This document shows positions 51,126-59,941 of a stretch of 64,000 bases of DNA, piece after piece. Source of the stretch: Actinoplanes missouriensis 431 (GTDB lineage Bacteria; Actinomycetota; Actinomycetes; Mycobacteriales; Micromonosporaceae); contig NC_017093.1 in the NCBI RefSeq assembly GCF_000284295.1, positions 2,418,001 through 2,482,000 on the forward strand, in the 5' to 3' direction. The notes beneath the pieces were generated by a model that ran no database searches, was not told the origin of the DNA, and saw nothing but the letters and a program-made list of their open reading frames with translations. The translations under genes were made by a program, and so were the position numbers. The first letter of the stretch is position 1. Each line of letters opens with the position of its first letter.

Positions 51126-51881
51126 ATGGTGGTCAACCTCGATCTCGACGGCCGGGTCGCCCTGGTCACCGGAGCGGGCAGCGGCATCGGGCGGGCCTGC
51201 GCGGTCCGGCTGGCCGAGGCCGGCGCGACAGTGCTGGTGGCGGACGTGGACGACGTCGCCGCCACGGAGGTCGCGGCGGCCGTCGGCGGGCGACCGGTGG
51301 TCGCGGACCTGTCCCGGCCGGACGCCGCCGACGGCGTGCGCGGCGACGTGGACGTGCTGGTCAACAACGCGGGCCTGCAGCACGTGTCGGCGCTGCCGGA
51401 CTTCCCGCCGGAGAAGTTCGCCTACCTGCAACGGGTCATGGTGGAGGCGCCGTTCCGGCTGGTCCGCAGGGTGCTGCCGCACATGTACGCCCGCCACTGG
51501 GGCCGCATCGTCAACATCTCCTCGGTGCACGGGCTGATCGCGTCGCCGTTCAAGGCCGCCTACGTCACCGCCAAGCACGGACTGGAGGGCCTGTCGAAGA
51601 CGACCGCGCTGGAGGGCGCGCCGCACGGCGTCACCTCGAACTGCGTGGAGCCCGCGTTCGTGCGCACGCCGCTCGTCGACAAGCAGATCGCCGACCAGGC
51701 CCGGATGCACGGCATCCCGGAGGACCAGGTGATCGAGGAGATCATGCTGGAGCGGGCCGCGATCAAGCGCCTGATCGCGCCCGAGGAGGTGGCCGAGCTG
51801 GTCGCCTACCTGTGTACGCCGTCCGCCGACCTGATCACCGGCGCGTCGATCCCGATCGACGGCGGCTGGACCGCGCACTGA
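51126..51881 (+). CDS. 3-Hydroxybutyrate dehydrogenase (SDR family)
   Basis: A 251-residue short-chain dehydrogenase converting (R)-3-hydroxybutyrate to acetoacetate with NAD+. The Rossmann motif is GAGSGIG (16-22), the structural NNAG follows, and the catalytic triad is Ser133, Tyr146, Lys150 in SPFKAAYVTAKHG, the sequence typical of 3-hydroxybutyrate dehydrogenases. The C-terminal ITGASIPIDGGWTA is also family-specific. The gene is followed 1 nt later by the GAF/PucR regulator, suggesting cotranscription and regulation of 3-hydroxybutyrate use. Confidence 0.9.
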   Translation: MVVNLDLDGRVALVTGAGSGIGRACAVRLAEAGATVLVADVDDVAATEVAAAVGGRPVVADLSRPDAADGVRGDVDVLVNNAGLQHVSALPDFPPEKFAYLQRVMVEAPFRLVRRVLPHMYARHWGRIVNISSVHGLIASPFKAAYVTAKHGLEGLSKTTALEGAPHGVTSNCVEPAFVRTPLVDKQIADQARMHGIPEDQVIEEIMLERAAIKRLIAPEEVAELVAYLCTPSADLITGASIPIDGGWTAH

Positions 51882-51882
51882 C

Positions 51883-53766
51883 ATGCACGAATACCTTGAC
51901 CTGCTGGCCCGGGAAGCCGCCCTGATCGAGTTCGAGCGCCCGGTGGTGGCAGCCCGGGCCGCGGGCGCGCCGGCGGAGAGGATCGAGGACCTTGAGCAGG
52001 CGAAACTGCGGGCGTTGCGCGTCCGCGCGCTGCTGGAACGCCGGCGGCGGCGCGAGGAGGAACTGTCCGCGCTCTACGACACCGCCGGCGACCTGGCCGG
52101 GCTGCGCGACGTGGACGCGGTGCTGCGGGCCATCGTGCACCGGGTTCGCACGCTGCTCGGCGTCGACGTGTCCTATCTGACGCTCAACGACGACCAGCAC
52201 GGCGACACCTACATGCGGATCACCGACGGGTCGGTGGCGGCCAGCTTCCAGCAGCTCAGGTTGCCGTCCGGGGCCGGGCTGGGCGGGTTGGTGGCGCTCA
52301 CCGGGACCCCGTACGCGACCGCGAACTACCCGACCGATCCCCGGTTCGAGCACACCGCCGAGATCGACGAAGGGGTCGCCGAGGAGGGGCTGATCGCGAT
52401 TCTCGGCGTACCCCTGCGTCTGGGGTCCGCGGTGATCGGCGTGCTGTTCGCGGCGAACCGGGCCGAGCGGCCGTTCGCCCGTGAGGAGGTGGCGCTGCTG
52501 TCGTCGCTGGCCGCGCACGCCGCCGTCGCGCTCGACACGGCCCGGCTGCTCAGCGAGACGCAGACCGCGCTCGCTGAGCTCTCCGCCGCGAACGCGGTGA
52601 TCCAGGCGCACAGCGAATCGGTGGAACGCGCGGCCGACGCCCACGACCGGATGACGGCTGTCGTGCTGCGCGGCGGGGGAGTGGACGACGTCGCCGCCGA
52701 CCTGGTCGGCGTCCTTCCCGGCGCACTCGTGGTGATCGACGCGCAGGGCCGCACGGTCGCCACCGCGCAGACGCCGGGCTCCTCCGCGGAGCCGCCGGAC
52801 CCGGCGGTGGTCGAGCTCAGCGAGGCGCTGGCCGCTTCCCGATCCGAGGGACGGAGTGTACGGCGGGACGCTCTCGTGATCGCCGCGGTTGTCGCCGGGG
52901 CGGACAATCTCGGGGCGCTGCTGTTCCGCCCGGACCGTCCGCTGACCGGCGCCGACCAGCGGATCCTGGAGCGTGCCGCGCAGGTCACCGCGCTGCTGCT
53001 GCTGTTCCGGCGCACGGTCGCCGACGCCGAGGCGCAGGTCCGCGGCGACCTGCTCGACGACCTGATCAGCCGCCCGGTGGCCGAACCCGAGGCGGCCCGC
53101 TCCCGGGCGGCCCGGCTCGGCCTCGACGTGGACGCGCCGTTCGTGCTGGTCGTCGCGGGGGACGGGTTGCGTCAGCGGGCGCTGTCGTGGGCCCGGACGT
53201 TCGCGGCGGGCCGGCACGGGCTGGCGGTCATGCGGGAGGGCCGGCTGGCGCTGCTGCTTCCCGGCGACGACCCGGCCGTCGCCGCCCGGCTGGTGGCGCG
53301 CGAGTTGACCCGGACCCTCGGGGAGGCCGTCACCGCCGGCGGCGCCGGACCGGCGCGCGGAGCCTCCGCCGTCGCGTCCGCCTACCGTGAGGCCGGGCAG
53401 TGCCTGGACGCCCTCTTCGCCCTCGGCCGGGCCGGCAGCGGCGCCGGGGCGGCCGATCTGGGATATGTCGGCCTGCTGCTCGGTGAGGGCCGCGATGTCG
53501 CGGGGTTCGTGAAACGGGTCGCCGGGCCGGTCATCGAGTACGACGAGCGGCGCGGGACGGCGCTGGTGCGGACCCTGGAGGCGTACTTCGATGCTGGTGG
53601 AGGGCTTGCGAAGGCGGCGGAGGGGCTGCACGTGCACGTCAACACGGTGACGCAGCGGCTGGAGCGGGTCGGGCAGCTGCTGGGGGAGGACTGGCATCAG
53701 CCGAGGCGGGTGCTCGACCTGCAGCTGGCGCTGCGGCTGCACCGGCTGCACAGCGGGCGGCCATGA
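51883..53766 (+). CDS. GAF domain PucR-family transcriptional regulator
   Basis: A 627-residue regulator. N-terminal helix, GAF domain about residues 60-230 (LRAIVHRVRTLLGVDVSYLT, AILGVPLRLGSAVIGVLFAA), a middle CdaR-type region and a C-terminal PucR helix-turn-helix (GGLAKAAEGLHVHVNTVTQR, LERVGQLLG). Related proteins sit next to 3-hydroxybutyrate dehydrogenase genes and activate them. Starts 1 nt after the dehydrogenase stop, so it is in the same unit. Confidence 0.88.
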   Translation: MHEYLDLLAREAALIEFERPVVAARAAGAPAERIEDLEQAKLRALRVRALLERRRRREEELSALYDTAGDLAGLRDVDAVLRAIVHRVRTLLGVDVSYLTLNDDQHGDTYMRITDGSVAASFQQLRLPSGAGLGGLVALTGTPYATANYPTDPRFEHTAEIDEGVAEEGLIAILGVPLRLGSAVIGVLFAANRAERPFAREEVALLSSLAAHAAVALDTARLLSETQTALAELSAANAVIQAHSESVERAADAHDRMTAVVLRGGGVDDVAADLVGVLPGALVVIDAQGRTVATAQTPGSSAEPPDPAVVELSEALAASRSEGRSVRRDALVIAAVVAGADNLGALLFRPDRPLTGADQRILERAAQVTALLLLFRRTVADAEAQVRGDLLDDLISRPVAEPEAARSRAARLGLDVDAPFVLVVAGDGLRQRALSWARTFAAGRHGLAVMREGRLALLLPGDDPAVAARLVARELTRTLGEAVTAGGAGPARGASAVASAYREAGQCLDALFALGRAGSGAGAADLGYVGLLLGEGRDVAGFVKRVAGPVIEYDERRGTALVRTLEAYFDAGGGLAKAAEGLHVHVNTVTQRLERVGQLLGEDWHQPRRVLDLQLALRLHRLHSGRP

Positions 53767-54340
53767 AATCGTATGGGTGACGCCGAGAAAATCTGGTCCC
53801 TGGAGACTAGACATTCTTGGGGAGGCTGGCTAAAGTTACTGCTGTTCGCGAGGGAGATCTTTTAAAGACGCAGACGTGACAAGCCGAGCGTCAAGCAGGG
53901 CCCGGAAATTCTCGTGGCTCGCTCGGCACCAGCGGCGGAAACACATCGCCGCGCGCAGCACGGTAAGACACAGCACGACAAGACCTTGACGTAATTCCAG
54001 GTCAGGGCATCGCAGGTGGGGCTGACGCACATCCAGGGCTCCGCCTGAGGCAAGAGGATCCGTCGCACGTGTGCGGGGCCATGAAGTCGCGTGGGGCTCC
54101 GACACCGGCGGGTGGCAACACCGAAAGTGGAAGCAGAGGAAAGGGAGGGTTTGACGCCGTTGGATCGCCCGCTGTCAGAGCGTAGTACCAGTTCTGTGGC
54201 GGACACCGTGGTCCCATCGAAAGTGAGGTGGTCTCCGGTCACGCTTATGCGATCCTCGCCCCCGCTGTCGCTGACGGCGGCGCGGTGCGGAAACGAGAAC
54301 CCGGCGAAACTGCCGGTGAATGGTGTATCGAACCCGTAAC
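53767..54340. other. 574-bp AT-richer stretch without a confident gene
   Basis: Between the PucR gene and the tandem repeat downstream of the antiporter. Composition is clearly less GC-rich than the rest. A minus-strand frame (55172-53862) contains protein-like ITVTGDHLTFDGTTVSATEL-type sequence, but it shares its start with the antiporter's shadow and lacks a ribosome site, so no gene is called. Possibly a degraded insertion. Confidence 0.5.
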
Positions 54341-54490
54341 CCTGGGCCCCGGCGCGTTCTGCGCCGGGGCCCTCGTTCGCGCCCGGATCACCGCGGGCCG
54401 GCTTCTGCGTCGGGGCCCTCGTTCGCGCCCGGATCGCCGGCGGGCCGGCTTCTGCGCCGGGGCCCTCGTTCGCACCTGGGATCACCGGCG
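54341..54490. repeat. About 55-bp tandem repeat at the antiporter stop codon
   Basis: Three copies share CTTCTGCG(C/T)CGGGGCCCTC and GTTCGC(G/A)CC(C/T)GG followed by ATCACCGGCGGG or a variant. Reading the plus strand, the copy nearest the gene contains the TCA complement of the TGA stop of the antiporter (54482-54484). The array extends away from the gene end. Confidence 0.8.
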
Positions 54491-56131
54491 GGTCGGCCGG
54501 CCGGGCAGCAGTCGTTCCTCGTGATCGAGTTCGCGCTCCAGGACGCGGAGCCCTTCGTCGGGTAACCGTCCGGCGTCGCGCCAGCGCAGAAGCTCGTCGC
54601 GTTGGGCATCGAGCGCGACCCGGCGTACGTGGAGCGCCGCCTCGTACAGCGGTGAGATCGGCGGATCGGCCGAGTCGTCGTTCTCCCGCAGGAGCACGAG
54701 CCGCTGCTGGTAACGGTTCAGCCTGGCACGCAGCTGCTGGCGCATCGTTTCGATCACCGGAGCGCCGATGTCGTCGTGCTCCTGTTCCTCCAGGTCGTCG
54801 AGTGCGACGAGGGCTGCCTCGACGGATGCCGACCGGGCCTCGTTGCGGAGCCGCGCCTGATCGTTGTCGTCCGCTCGCAGCCCGAGCATCCGGACGATCG
54901 GGGCGAACGTGAGGCCTTGACCGACGAGGGTGACGAGGACGACGACGAAGGTGCAGAACAGCAGCAGATCCCGGGCCGGGAACCGGGCGCCGGTCTCGGT
55001 GACCAGCGGCAGAGTGAAGATCGCCGCGAGGCTGATCACTCCTCGGGTGCCGGCCCAGCTGAGAACGACGACTTCCCGCGCTGTCCATCGTGCGGGCCGT
55101 TCCCCGTCCATGCCGCCTCCGCGCCGCCGGGTCTGCAGCGCGCCGGGCAGGACCAGGGTCAGCAGCAGCCACAGCGGCCGCAGCAGCAGCACCGTACCCA
55201 CGGTGACGCCGACCGCGACGACGACGGTGCCGGTGTCGTATCCACCGAGCCCACCGATGACCTCCGGTAGCTGCTGACCGATCAGCAGGAAGACCAGCCC
55301 TTCAAGAAGGAAGTCGACCAGCCGCCAGACCGCGCTGGTCTGCAGCCGTCCCGCGCCCGAGGTCGACCGTGGCGTGTGATGCCCGACGATCAGGCCGGCG
55401 ACCACCACCGCCAGCACGCCGGAGACGTGTGCCCGCTCGCCGAGGAGATAGGCGACGAACGGTGTGGCGAGCGAGACGGCGTTCGCCAGCATCGGATCCG
55501 CGCTGAGCGGCCGGGACAGCAGACGCACCACGAGAGCGACAAGCGCACCGACGGCGGCTCCTCCGGTGGCGTCGATCACGAACTGCCCCAGCGCGCTGGT
55601 TGCGGAGAACGTGTCGCCGCTGGCCGCGGCCACCGCGACGCTCAGGATGGTGAGAGCGGTGGCGTCGTTGAGCAGCCCCTCACCCTGGATCACGGTGATG
55701 ATTCGCGGCGGGAGCCCCACCCGGCGCCCGACGGCCAGCGCGGCCACGGGGTCAGGTGGTGCGACGGCCGCGCCGACCGCGACGCCGGCGGCCAAGGTCG
55801 CCCCGGGGACCCACCAGGCGAATCCCAGACCGATCAGCAGCGCGGTGAGCAGGACCAGAACGACGGACAGGCTCACCACCGTACGCACGTTGCGGCGGAT
55901 CGCGAGCATCGACGAGTCCAGGGCGGCGCTGTACAGCAGCGGCGGCAGGACCAGGGTCAGGATGATGTCCGGCTCGAGGACGATGTCGGGGCCGGGCAGC
56001 AGGGTGTACCCGATGCCGACGATCGGCAACAGCGCGGCGGCGGGCAGCCCGGTCCGGCCCGCGACCCACCGCACCACCGCGATCACACCGACAGCGGCGA
56101 GGACAAACACCAGAACCGACTCGACGTCCAC
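54482..56131 (-). CDS. CPA1-type Na+/H+ antiporter
   Basis: A 549-residue cation/proton antiporter with about twelve helices. The Na+/H+ exchanger core shows [40 protein letters not shown], the DPVAALAV segment with the ion-binding Asp region, and [20 protein letters not shown]. The last 120 residues form a hydrophilic cytoplasmic tail ([20 protein letters not shown] and so on) that is longer than in minimal antiporters. ATG 56131 was chosen as the hydrophobic N-terminus starts there. Stop-codon region is duplicated downstream. Confidence 0.88.
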   Translation of the reverse strand: MDVESVLVFVLAAVGVIAVVRWVAGRTGLPAAALLPIVGIGYTLLPGPDIVLEPDIILTLVLPPLLYSAALDSSMLAIRRNVRTVVSLSVVLVLLTALLIGLGFAWWVPGATLAAGVAVGAAVAPPDPVAALAVGRRVGLPPRIITVIQGEGLLNDATALTILSVAVAAASGDTFSATSALGQFVIDATGGAAVGALVALVVRLLSRPLSADPMLANAVSLATPFVAYLLGERAHVSGVLAVVVAGLIVGHHTPRSTSGAGRLQTSAVWRLVDFLLEGLVFLLIGQQLPEVIGGLGGYDTGTVVVAVGVTVGTVLLLRPLWLLLTLVLPGALQTRRRGGGMDGERPARWTAREVVVLSWAGTRGVISLAAIFTLPLVTETGARFPARDLLLFCTFVVVLVTLVGQGLTFAPIVRMLGLRADDNDQARLRNEARSASVEAALVALDDLEEQEHDDIGAPVIETMRQQLRARLNRYQQRLVLLRENDDSADPPISPLYEAALHVRRVALDAQRDELLRWRDAGRLPDEGLRVLERELDHEERLLPGRPTRR

Positions 56132-56393
56132 CGACCCATCCTCGCTGACCGGCCCCGGAGATCGCGGCGTGCGGCGCCCGTCGGAAACGGCTGAATCGGA
56201 TTCGGGGCGAATTTCTGTGGTACGGTTGCGGAGTTGCAGTTTTGATTTCCGTAGACGTTTTCGGCGCCTGATGGATTTTACGATCCAGCGGGCGCTTTTT
56301 CGTTTTTTGCGTGTCGGTTCCGACGCGGGTGATCAACGCGGTGGCGTGCGAGGCCGCATCGAGCGGCCTCCAACATCCTGCGAAGGAGCAGAC
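56132..56393 (+). promoter_or_regulatory. Long upstream region of the cold-shock gene
   Basis: 262 bp between divergent genes, with AT-rich tracts (TTGCAGTTTTGATTTCC, GCGCTTTTTCGTTTTTTGCG). Cold-shock genes of this type often have long structured 5' untranslated regions; the T-rich stretches and the AAGGAGC site 8 nt before the start fit that, but no specific element was proven. Confidence 0.4.
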
Positions 56394-56597
56394 ATGGCTA
56401 CAGGTACCGTGAAGTGGTTCAACGGCGACAAGGGCTTCGGCTTCATCACCCAGGACGGCGGCGGCGCCGACGTCTTCGCCCATTTCTCGGCGATCTCGGC
56501 GAGCGGCTTCCGCAGCCTCGAGGAGAACCAGCGGGTGGAATTCGACGTCGCGCAGGGCCAGAAGGGCCTGCAGGCCGAAAACATTCGCGCGCTCTGA
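56394..56597 (+). CDS. Cold-shock domain protein
   Basis: A 67-residue single-domain RNA/ssDNA-binding protein. RNP1 KGFGFI lies at residues 13-18 and RNP2 VFAHF at 27-31, opening [22 protein letters not shown] is 8 nt upstream of ATG 56394. Small Csp proteins act as RNA chaperones in cold or growth. Followed by a strong terminator, so it is monocistronic. Confidence 0.95.
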   Translation: MATGTVKWFNGDKGFGFITQDGGGADVFAHFSAISASGFRSLEENQRVEFDVAQGQKGLQAENIRAL

Positions 56598-56613
56598 GTT
56601 TCAGATTTTCGGA

Positions 56614-56642
56614 CGGCGGCCTACTGGTTCAGTAGGCCGCCG
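56614..56642 (+). terminator. Terminator of the cold-shock gene
   Basis: Perfect 13-bp stem CGGCGGCCTACTG (56614-56626) and CAGTAGGCCGCCG (56630-56642) with a GTT loop, 17 nt after the stop codon and followed by TTCGGCGTTGTTC. Confidence 0.9.
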
Positions 56643-56684
56643 TTCGGCGTTGTTCTCGCGGTCCATTTACGCTGGGCGGGCCGG

Positions 56685-57299
56685 TCAGAGCAGATCGTTG
56701 TCCTTGGCGTAGAGGGCAGCCTGCGTACGATCGCGGAGGCCGAGCCGGCTCAGGATGCGCGAGATGTGGTTCTTGACGGTGCCCTCGCTCAGGTACAGCC
56801 GGGAGGCGATCTCCTTGTTGCTCGCGCCCACCGAGATGAGCCGCAGCACCTCGGTCTCGCGCGGCGTGAGGACATCGGCCGCGGGCAGGGCCGCAGCGAG
56901 GCGACCCACGACCGCGGAGTCGAACTGGGCGACGCCGGCGTGCGCCAGACGGACCGCCTGGGCGAGTTCGGCCACGGGCAGGTTCTTGAGCAGGTAACCG
57001 ATCGCGCCCGCCTTCAGCGCGCGGGTGACGTACTCGTCGTCGTCGAAGGTCGTCAGCATGACGATCTTGCAGGTGGGCAGCAGCCGGCGCAGCGCGGCGG
57101 TCGCCGCGACGCCGTCCATCTCGGGCATCCGCACGTCCATCAGGACCACGTCGGGCCGGCAGCCGGGCACGACCGCGACGGCCTCCGCCCCGTCCCGGGC
57201 GCTGCCGGCCACCTCGATGCCGGGCTGCAGGCCGAGCAGGGCCGTGATGCCCTCGCGGACGAGGTCCTGGTCGTCGACGACGAAGACTGTCACGGTCAC
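56685..57299 (-). CDS. NarL/LuxR family response regulator
   Basis: A 204-residue regulator starting at GTG 57299, which overlaps the kinase stop by 4 nt. Receiver domain with VVDDQDLV, phospho-acceptor Asp55 in VVLMDVRMPE and the LLKNLP switch lysine; the LuxR HTH is LTPRETEVLRLISVGASNKE, then LSEGTVKNHISRILSRLGLR. Forms a two-component pair with the upstream kinase. Confidence 0.93.
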   Translation of the reverse strand: MTVTVFVVDDQDLVREGITALLGLQPGIEVAGSARDGAEAVAVVPGCRPDVVLMDVRMPEMDGVAATAALRRLLPTCKIVMLTTFDDDEYVTRALKAGAIGYLLKNLPVAELAQAVRLAHAGVAQFDSAVVGRLAAALPAADVLTPRETEVLRLISVGASNKEIASRLYLSEGTVKNHISRILSRLGLRDRTQAALYAKDNDLL

Positions 57300-58441
57300 C
57301 AGGGGACCTCCACGGTGAGTCGGGTGCCTGCCGGCGAACTGTCCACGGCGACGGCGCCGCCGGCCAGCCGGACCCGTTCGCGGAGCCCGGACAGGCCGAA
57401 CCCCTCGCCATCCGGGTCGAATCCCCGGCCGTCGTCGCTGACCGTCAGGGATGCTCCCCGGTCGTCGTAGGCGACGGAGAGTCCGATGTGGGCGGCGCCG
57501 GAGTGGCGGCAGGCGTTCGTCAGACCCTCCTGGGCGGCACGGTAGAGCACCAGCAGCGGCCGTCGCTCCCGGCCGGTGACGGTCAGCGTGACCCGGCCCG
57601 CCGCGCCGTCGAGGCGATGGACGAGATCGGCCAGGGACTGCGACAGCTCCACCGGCCCGGTCTCCGAAGCGAGCGCCCGGACCGAGGTCCGGACCTCCAC
57701 CAGGGCCCGGTCCGCCGACCAGCGGGCGTTCGCCACCGCCTGCGCGGACGTCGCGCGGTCGAGGGACGCGAACGCCTCGGCCTTCTCCAGCTGGACCCCG
57801 ATGGCCGTCAGGTGATGCCCGAGGCTGTCGTGGATCTCGCGGGCGAGCCGGTTGCGTTCGTGCGCCGCCGACAGGTCGGCGACCTGCTCGAGGGTGCCCG
57901 CGAGCTGCAGCCGGGCACGTTGCTCGCCGGTGGCGACCGCGGCCATGGCGATCGCGAGGACCGTGCCCAGGGCGAACATCAGCAGGTCCGAGATGTACTC
58001 GGCGCGGACCTGCCAGCCGGGCACCCACAGCGTGAAGGCGCCCGCCACCGCCGCGACGCAGCCGGCGCCCAGCACCAGCGCGGCGGTCCGTCCGAAGGCG
58101 AAGTAGGCCAGGAACGGCACCAGCACGAACAGCACGCGGGACAGGCCGGACGGGTCCAGCGCCGTCACCGCGACAAGCAGCAGGATCCGGAGCACCAGCA
58201 GCGGGACCGGCGGGATCGGGCGGCGGCGCGTGTCCAGGACGGTGAGCGCGACGAGCAGACCCGCGAACCCGGCGGTCCGCCAGGTGAAGCCCGGGCCGAC
58301 CGCGCTGTAGTAGACCCCGCCGGCCAGCACCGAGCCGTAAAGAACGGGCGGGATCCAGGTAACCGGCTGTGTCACCGGCGCAGCATATGCGGGCACCGGC
58401 GGGCCCGGCAGCCGTCGGCCCGAGGTTTGGCCGAAGGTCAT
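57296..58441 (-). CDS. Sensor histidine kinase (NarX/DesK-like)
   Basis: A 381-residue membrane kinase. Five or so N-terminal helices (PPVLYGSVLAGGVYYSAVGP, LLLVAVTALDPSGLSRVLFV, LFVLVPFLAYFAFGRTAALV and others) have no large extracellular domain, so the signal is membrane- or intracellularly sensed. HisKA_3 box LAREIHDSLGHHLTAIGVQL, and HATPase_c with RGASLTVSDDGRGFDPDGEG and LSGLRERVRLAG. Coupled to the response regulator by a GTGA overlap. Target genes are not evident, though the divergent secreted hydrolase is next to it. Confidence 0.92.
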   Translation of the reverse strand: MTFGQTSGRRLPGPPVPAYAAPVTQPVTWIPPVLYGSVLAGGVYYSAVGPGFTWRTAGFAGLLVALTVLDTRRRPIPPVPLLVLRILLLVAVTALDPSGLSRVLFVLVPFLAYFAFGRTAALVLGAGCVAAVAGAFTLWVPGWQVRAEYISDLLMFALGTVLAIAMAAVATGEQRARLQLAGTLEQVADLSAAHERNRLAREIHDSLGHHLTAIGVQLEKAEAFASLDRATSAQAVANARWSADRALVEVRTSVRALASETGPVELSQSLADLVHRLDGAAGRVTLTVTGRERRPLLVLYRAAQEGLTNACRHSGAAHIGLSVAYDDRGASLTVSDDGRGFDPDGEGFGLSGLRERVRLAGGAVAVDSSPAGTRLTVEVPW

Positions 58442-58543
58442 GTGCCCGATGGCTGCCGCCGTGCGGGCCGTCTCTCACTTATCCCGGGTGACCTGTGGCT
58501 CCTAGATTTTCCGGCGTCGCCTTTCGATGGAAAGCAGGTCCAC

Positions 58544-59824
58544 ATGCGCCGAAGTCTCGCCCTCGCCCCACTCCTTCTCGCCGTCCTGTCCCCGGCGCCC
58601 GCCGCCGCTCATCCCGCGGGCTGCGCGGACGTCCGGGTGCCGGGGGCCGAACACGCCGTCACCTCGTGCCTGGCGGACCTGACCACCACCGGCACGGTGC
58701 CCTCCGGTCACACCGACCCGGCGGACTGGGCCGGCCTCGAGGCGCCCGGCACGGTCACGCCCTCCGGTGTGCCGGGAACCCAGGTGGACGGTTACTTCCC
58801 CGACGACTCCACCACCAACACGAATCACGGCTGGCACCATGACAGCCAGTTCGTCCTGCGGCTGCCGGCCCGCTGGAACGGCGGACTCGTGGTCGCGGGA
58901 CCGCCGTCCACCCGGGAGCAGTTCGCCAACGACCGGATCATCAGCGACCAGGTCCTCGCCAAGGGCTACGCCTACGCCGCCACGGACAAGGGCAACACCG
59001 GCGCGCAGATCTACCAGGACGGCCGCCGCCCCGGCGACGCCATCATGGAGTGGCACCGGCGGGTAACCCAGCTCACCGTCGCCGCGAAGAAGGCGGCGGC
59101 GCGCCACTACGGCCGGGCCCCGCGCACCACGTACGCGGCCGGGCTCTCCGCCGGCGGCTACCTGGTGCGCTGGCAGCTGGAGAACCGCCCCGACCTCTAC
59201 ACCGGTGGTCTGGACTGGAACGCCCTCATCTTCACCCGCGACACCAGCATGCTGACGACGCTCCCGCCGGCGTTGCGTGCCTACCCGCGTCACGTCGCCG
59301 GCGACGCCTCGGCCCACGCCGAGATGATCGCCGCGGGCTATCCCGCGGGTTCCGAGGCGCTCTGGGGTCACCACCACAAGAACCAGTGGGACTTCCTGCA
59401 GCGGGTGATCCGCGAGGAGCTCGACCCCGGCTATGACGGCAACACCGAGGCCGGCACCCCGTTCTGCGCCGAAGGCACCGGAGCCGGCTGCGACACCGAC
59501 TACGACCTGGCCGCCCGGCCCGCGTCGGTCCACCGCGCCGTCGCCCGGGTCGCCCTCACCGGGCGGATCAAGCGTCCGCTCGTCAGCATCCAGGGCACCC
59601 TCGACGTCCTGACCCCGCCGGCCACGTACGGCGACGTCTATCACCGGATGGTCACCGCTGCCGGTCGCGGCGGCCTGCACCACTACAGCCGCGTCGCCGG
59701 AGGCACGCACACCGACGGCCTGGTCCCGATCGCCCCGGCCGTCCTGCGGCCGATGCTCCCGTCCTTCGTCGGCGGGTTCGCCGAGCTCGAAGCCTGGACC
59801 GGCCGGAGCGCACCCCGGCGCTGA
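58544..59824 (+). CDS. Secreted alpha/beta hydrolase
   Basis: A 426-residue extracellular serine hydrolase. Signal peptide 1-22 (LLLAVLSPAPAAA-H). The nucleophile elbow is AAGLSAGGYLVRW; an Asp follows in VSIQGTLDVLTPP and a His in GGTHTDGLVP. Two pairs of Cys suggest disulfides. It resembles tannase/feruloyl esterase-type and similar extracellular esterases but the substrate is not predictable. Divergent from the two-component kinase and followed by an MFS transporter, which may import the product. Confidence 0.78.
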   Translation: MRRSLALAPLLLAVLSPAPAAAHPAGCADVRVPGAEHAVTSCLADLTTTGTVPSGHTDPADWAGLEAPGTVTPSGVPGTQVDGYFPDDSTTNTNHGWHHDSQFVLRLPARWNGGLVVAGPPSTREQFANDRIISDQVLAKGYAYAATDKGNTGAQIYQDGRRPGDAIMEWHRRVTQLTVAAKKAAARHYGRAPRTTYAAGLSAGGYLVRWQLENRPDLYTGGLDWNALIFTRDTSMLTTLPPALRAYPRHVAGDASAHAEMIAAGYPAGSEALWGHHHKNQWDFLQRVIREELDPGYDGNTEAGTPFCAEGTGAGCDTDYDLAARPASVHRAVARVALTGRIKRPLVSIQGTLDVLTPPATYGDVYHRMVTAAGRGGLHHYSRVAGGTHTDGLVPIAPAVLRPMLPSFVGGFAELEAWTGRSAPRR

Positions 59825-59833
59825 CGCTGAGGG

Positions 59834-59873
59834 GCGAGTCCACATATCGGTGCGACGCAATGTGTGGACTCGC
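59834..59873. promoter_or_regulatory. 11-bp inverted repeat between hydrolase and MFS genes
   Basis: GCGAGTCCACA (59834-59844) and TGTGGACTCGC (59863-59873) form a perfect 11-bp stem with an 18-nt loop. Lying 10 nt after the hydrolase stop and 68 nt before the transporter, it may be a terminator or an operator; no T-run follows. Confidence 0.5.
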
Positions 59874-59941
59874 TCCATGGGCTCGGCGATCCTCTCCGCC
59901 GTAACGTCCCGTTAACACCTGGCGCACCCGAGAGGAGCAGC

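Noticed and set aside
54245..54475. Short basic minus-strand protein at the antiporter repeat
   Set aside because: Its repeated RTRAPAQKPA-type sequence is just the translation of the tandem repeat.
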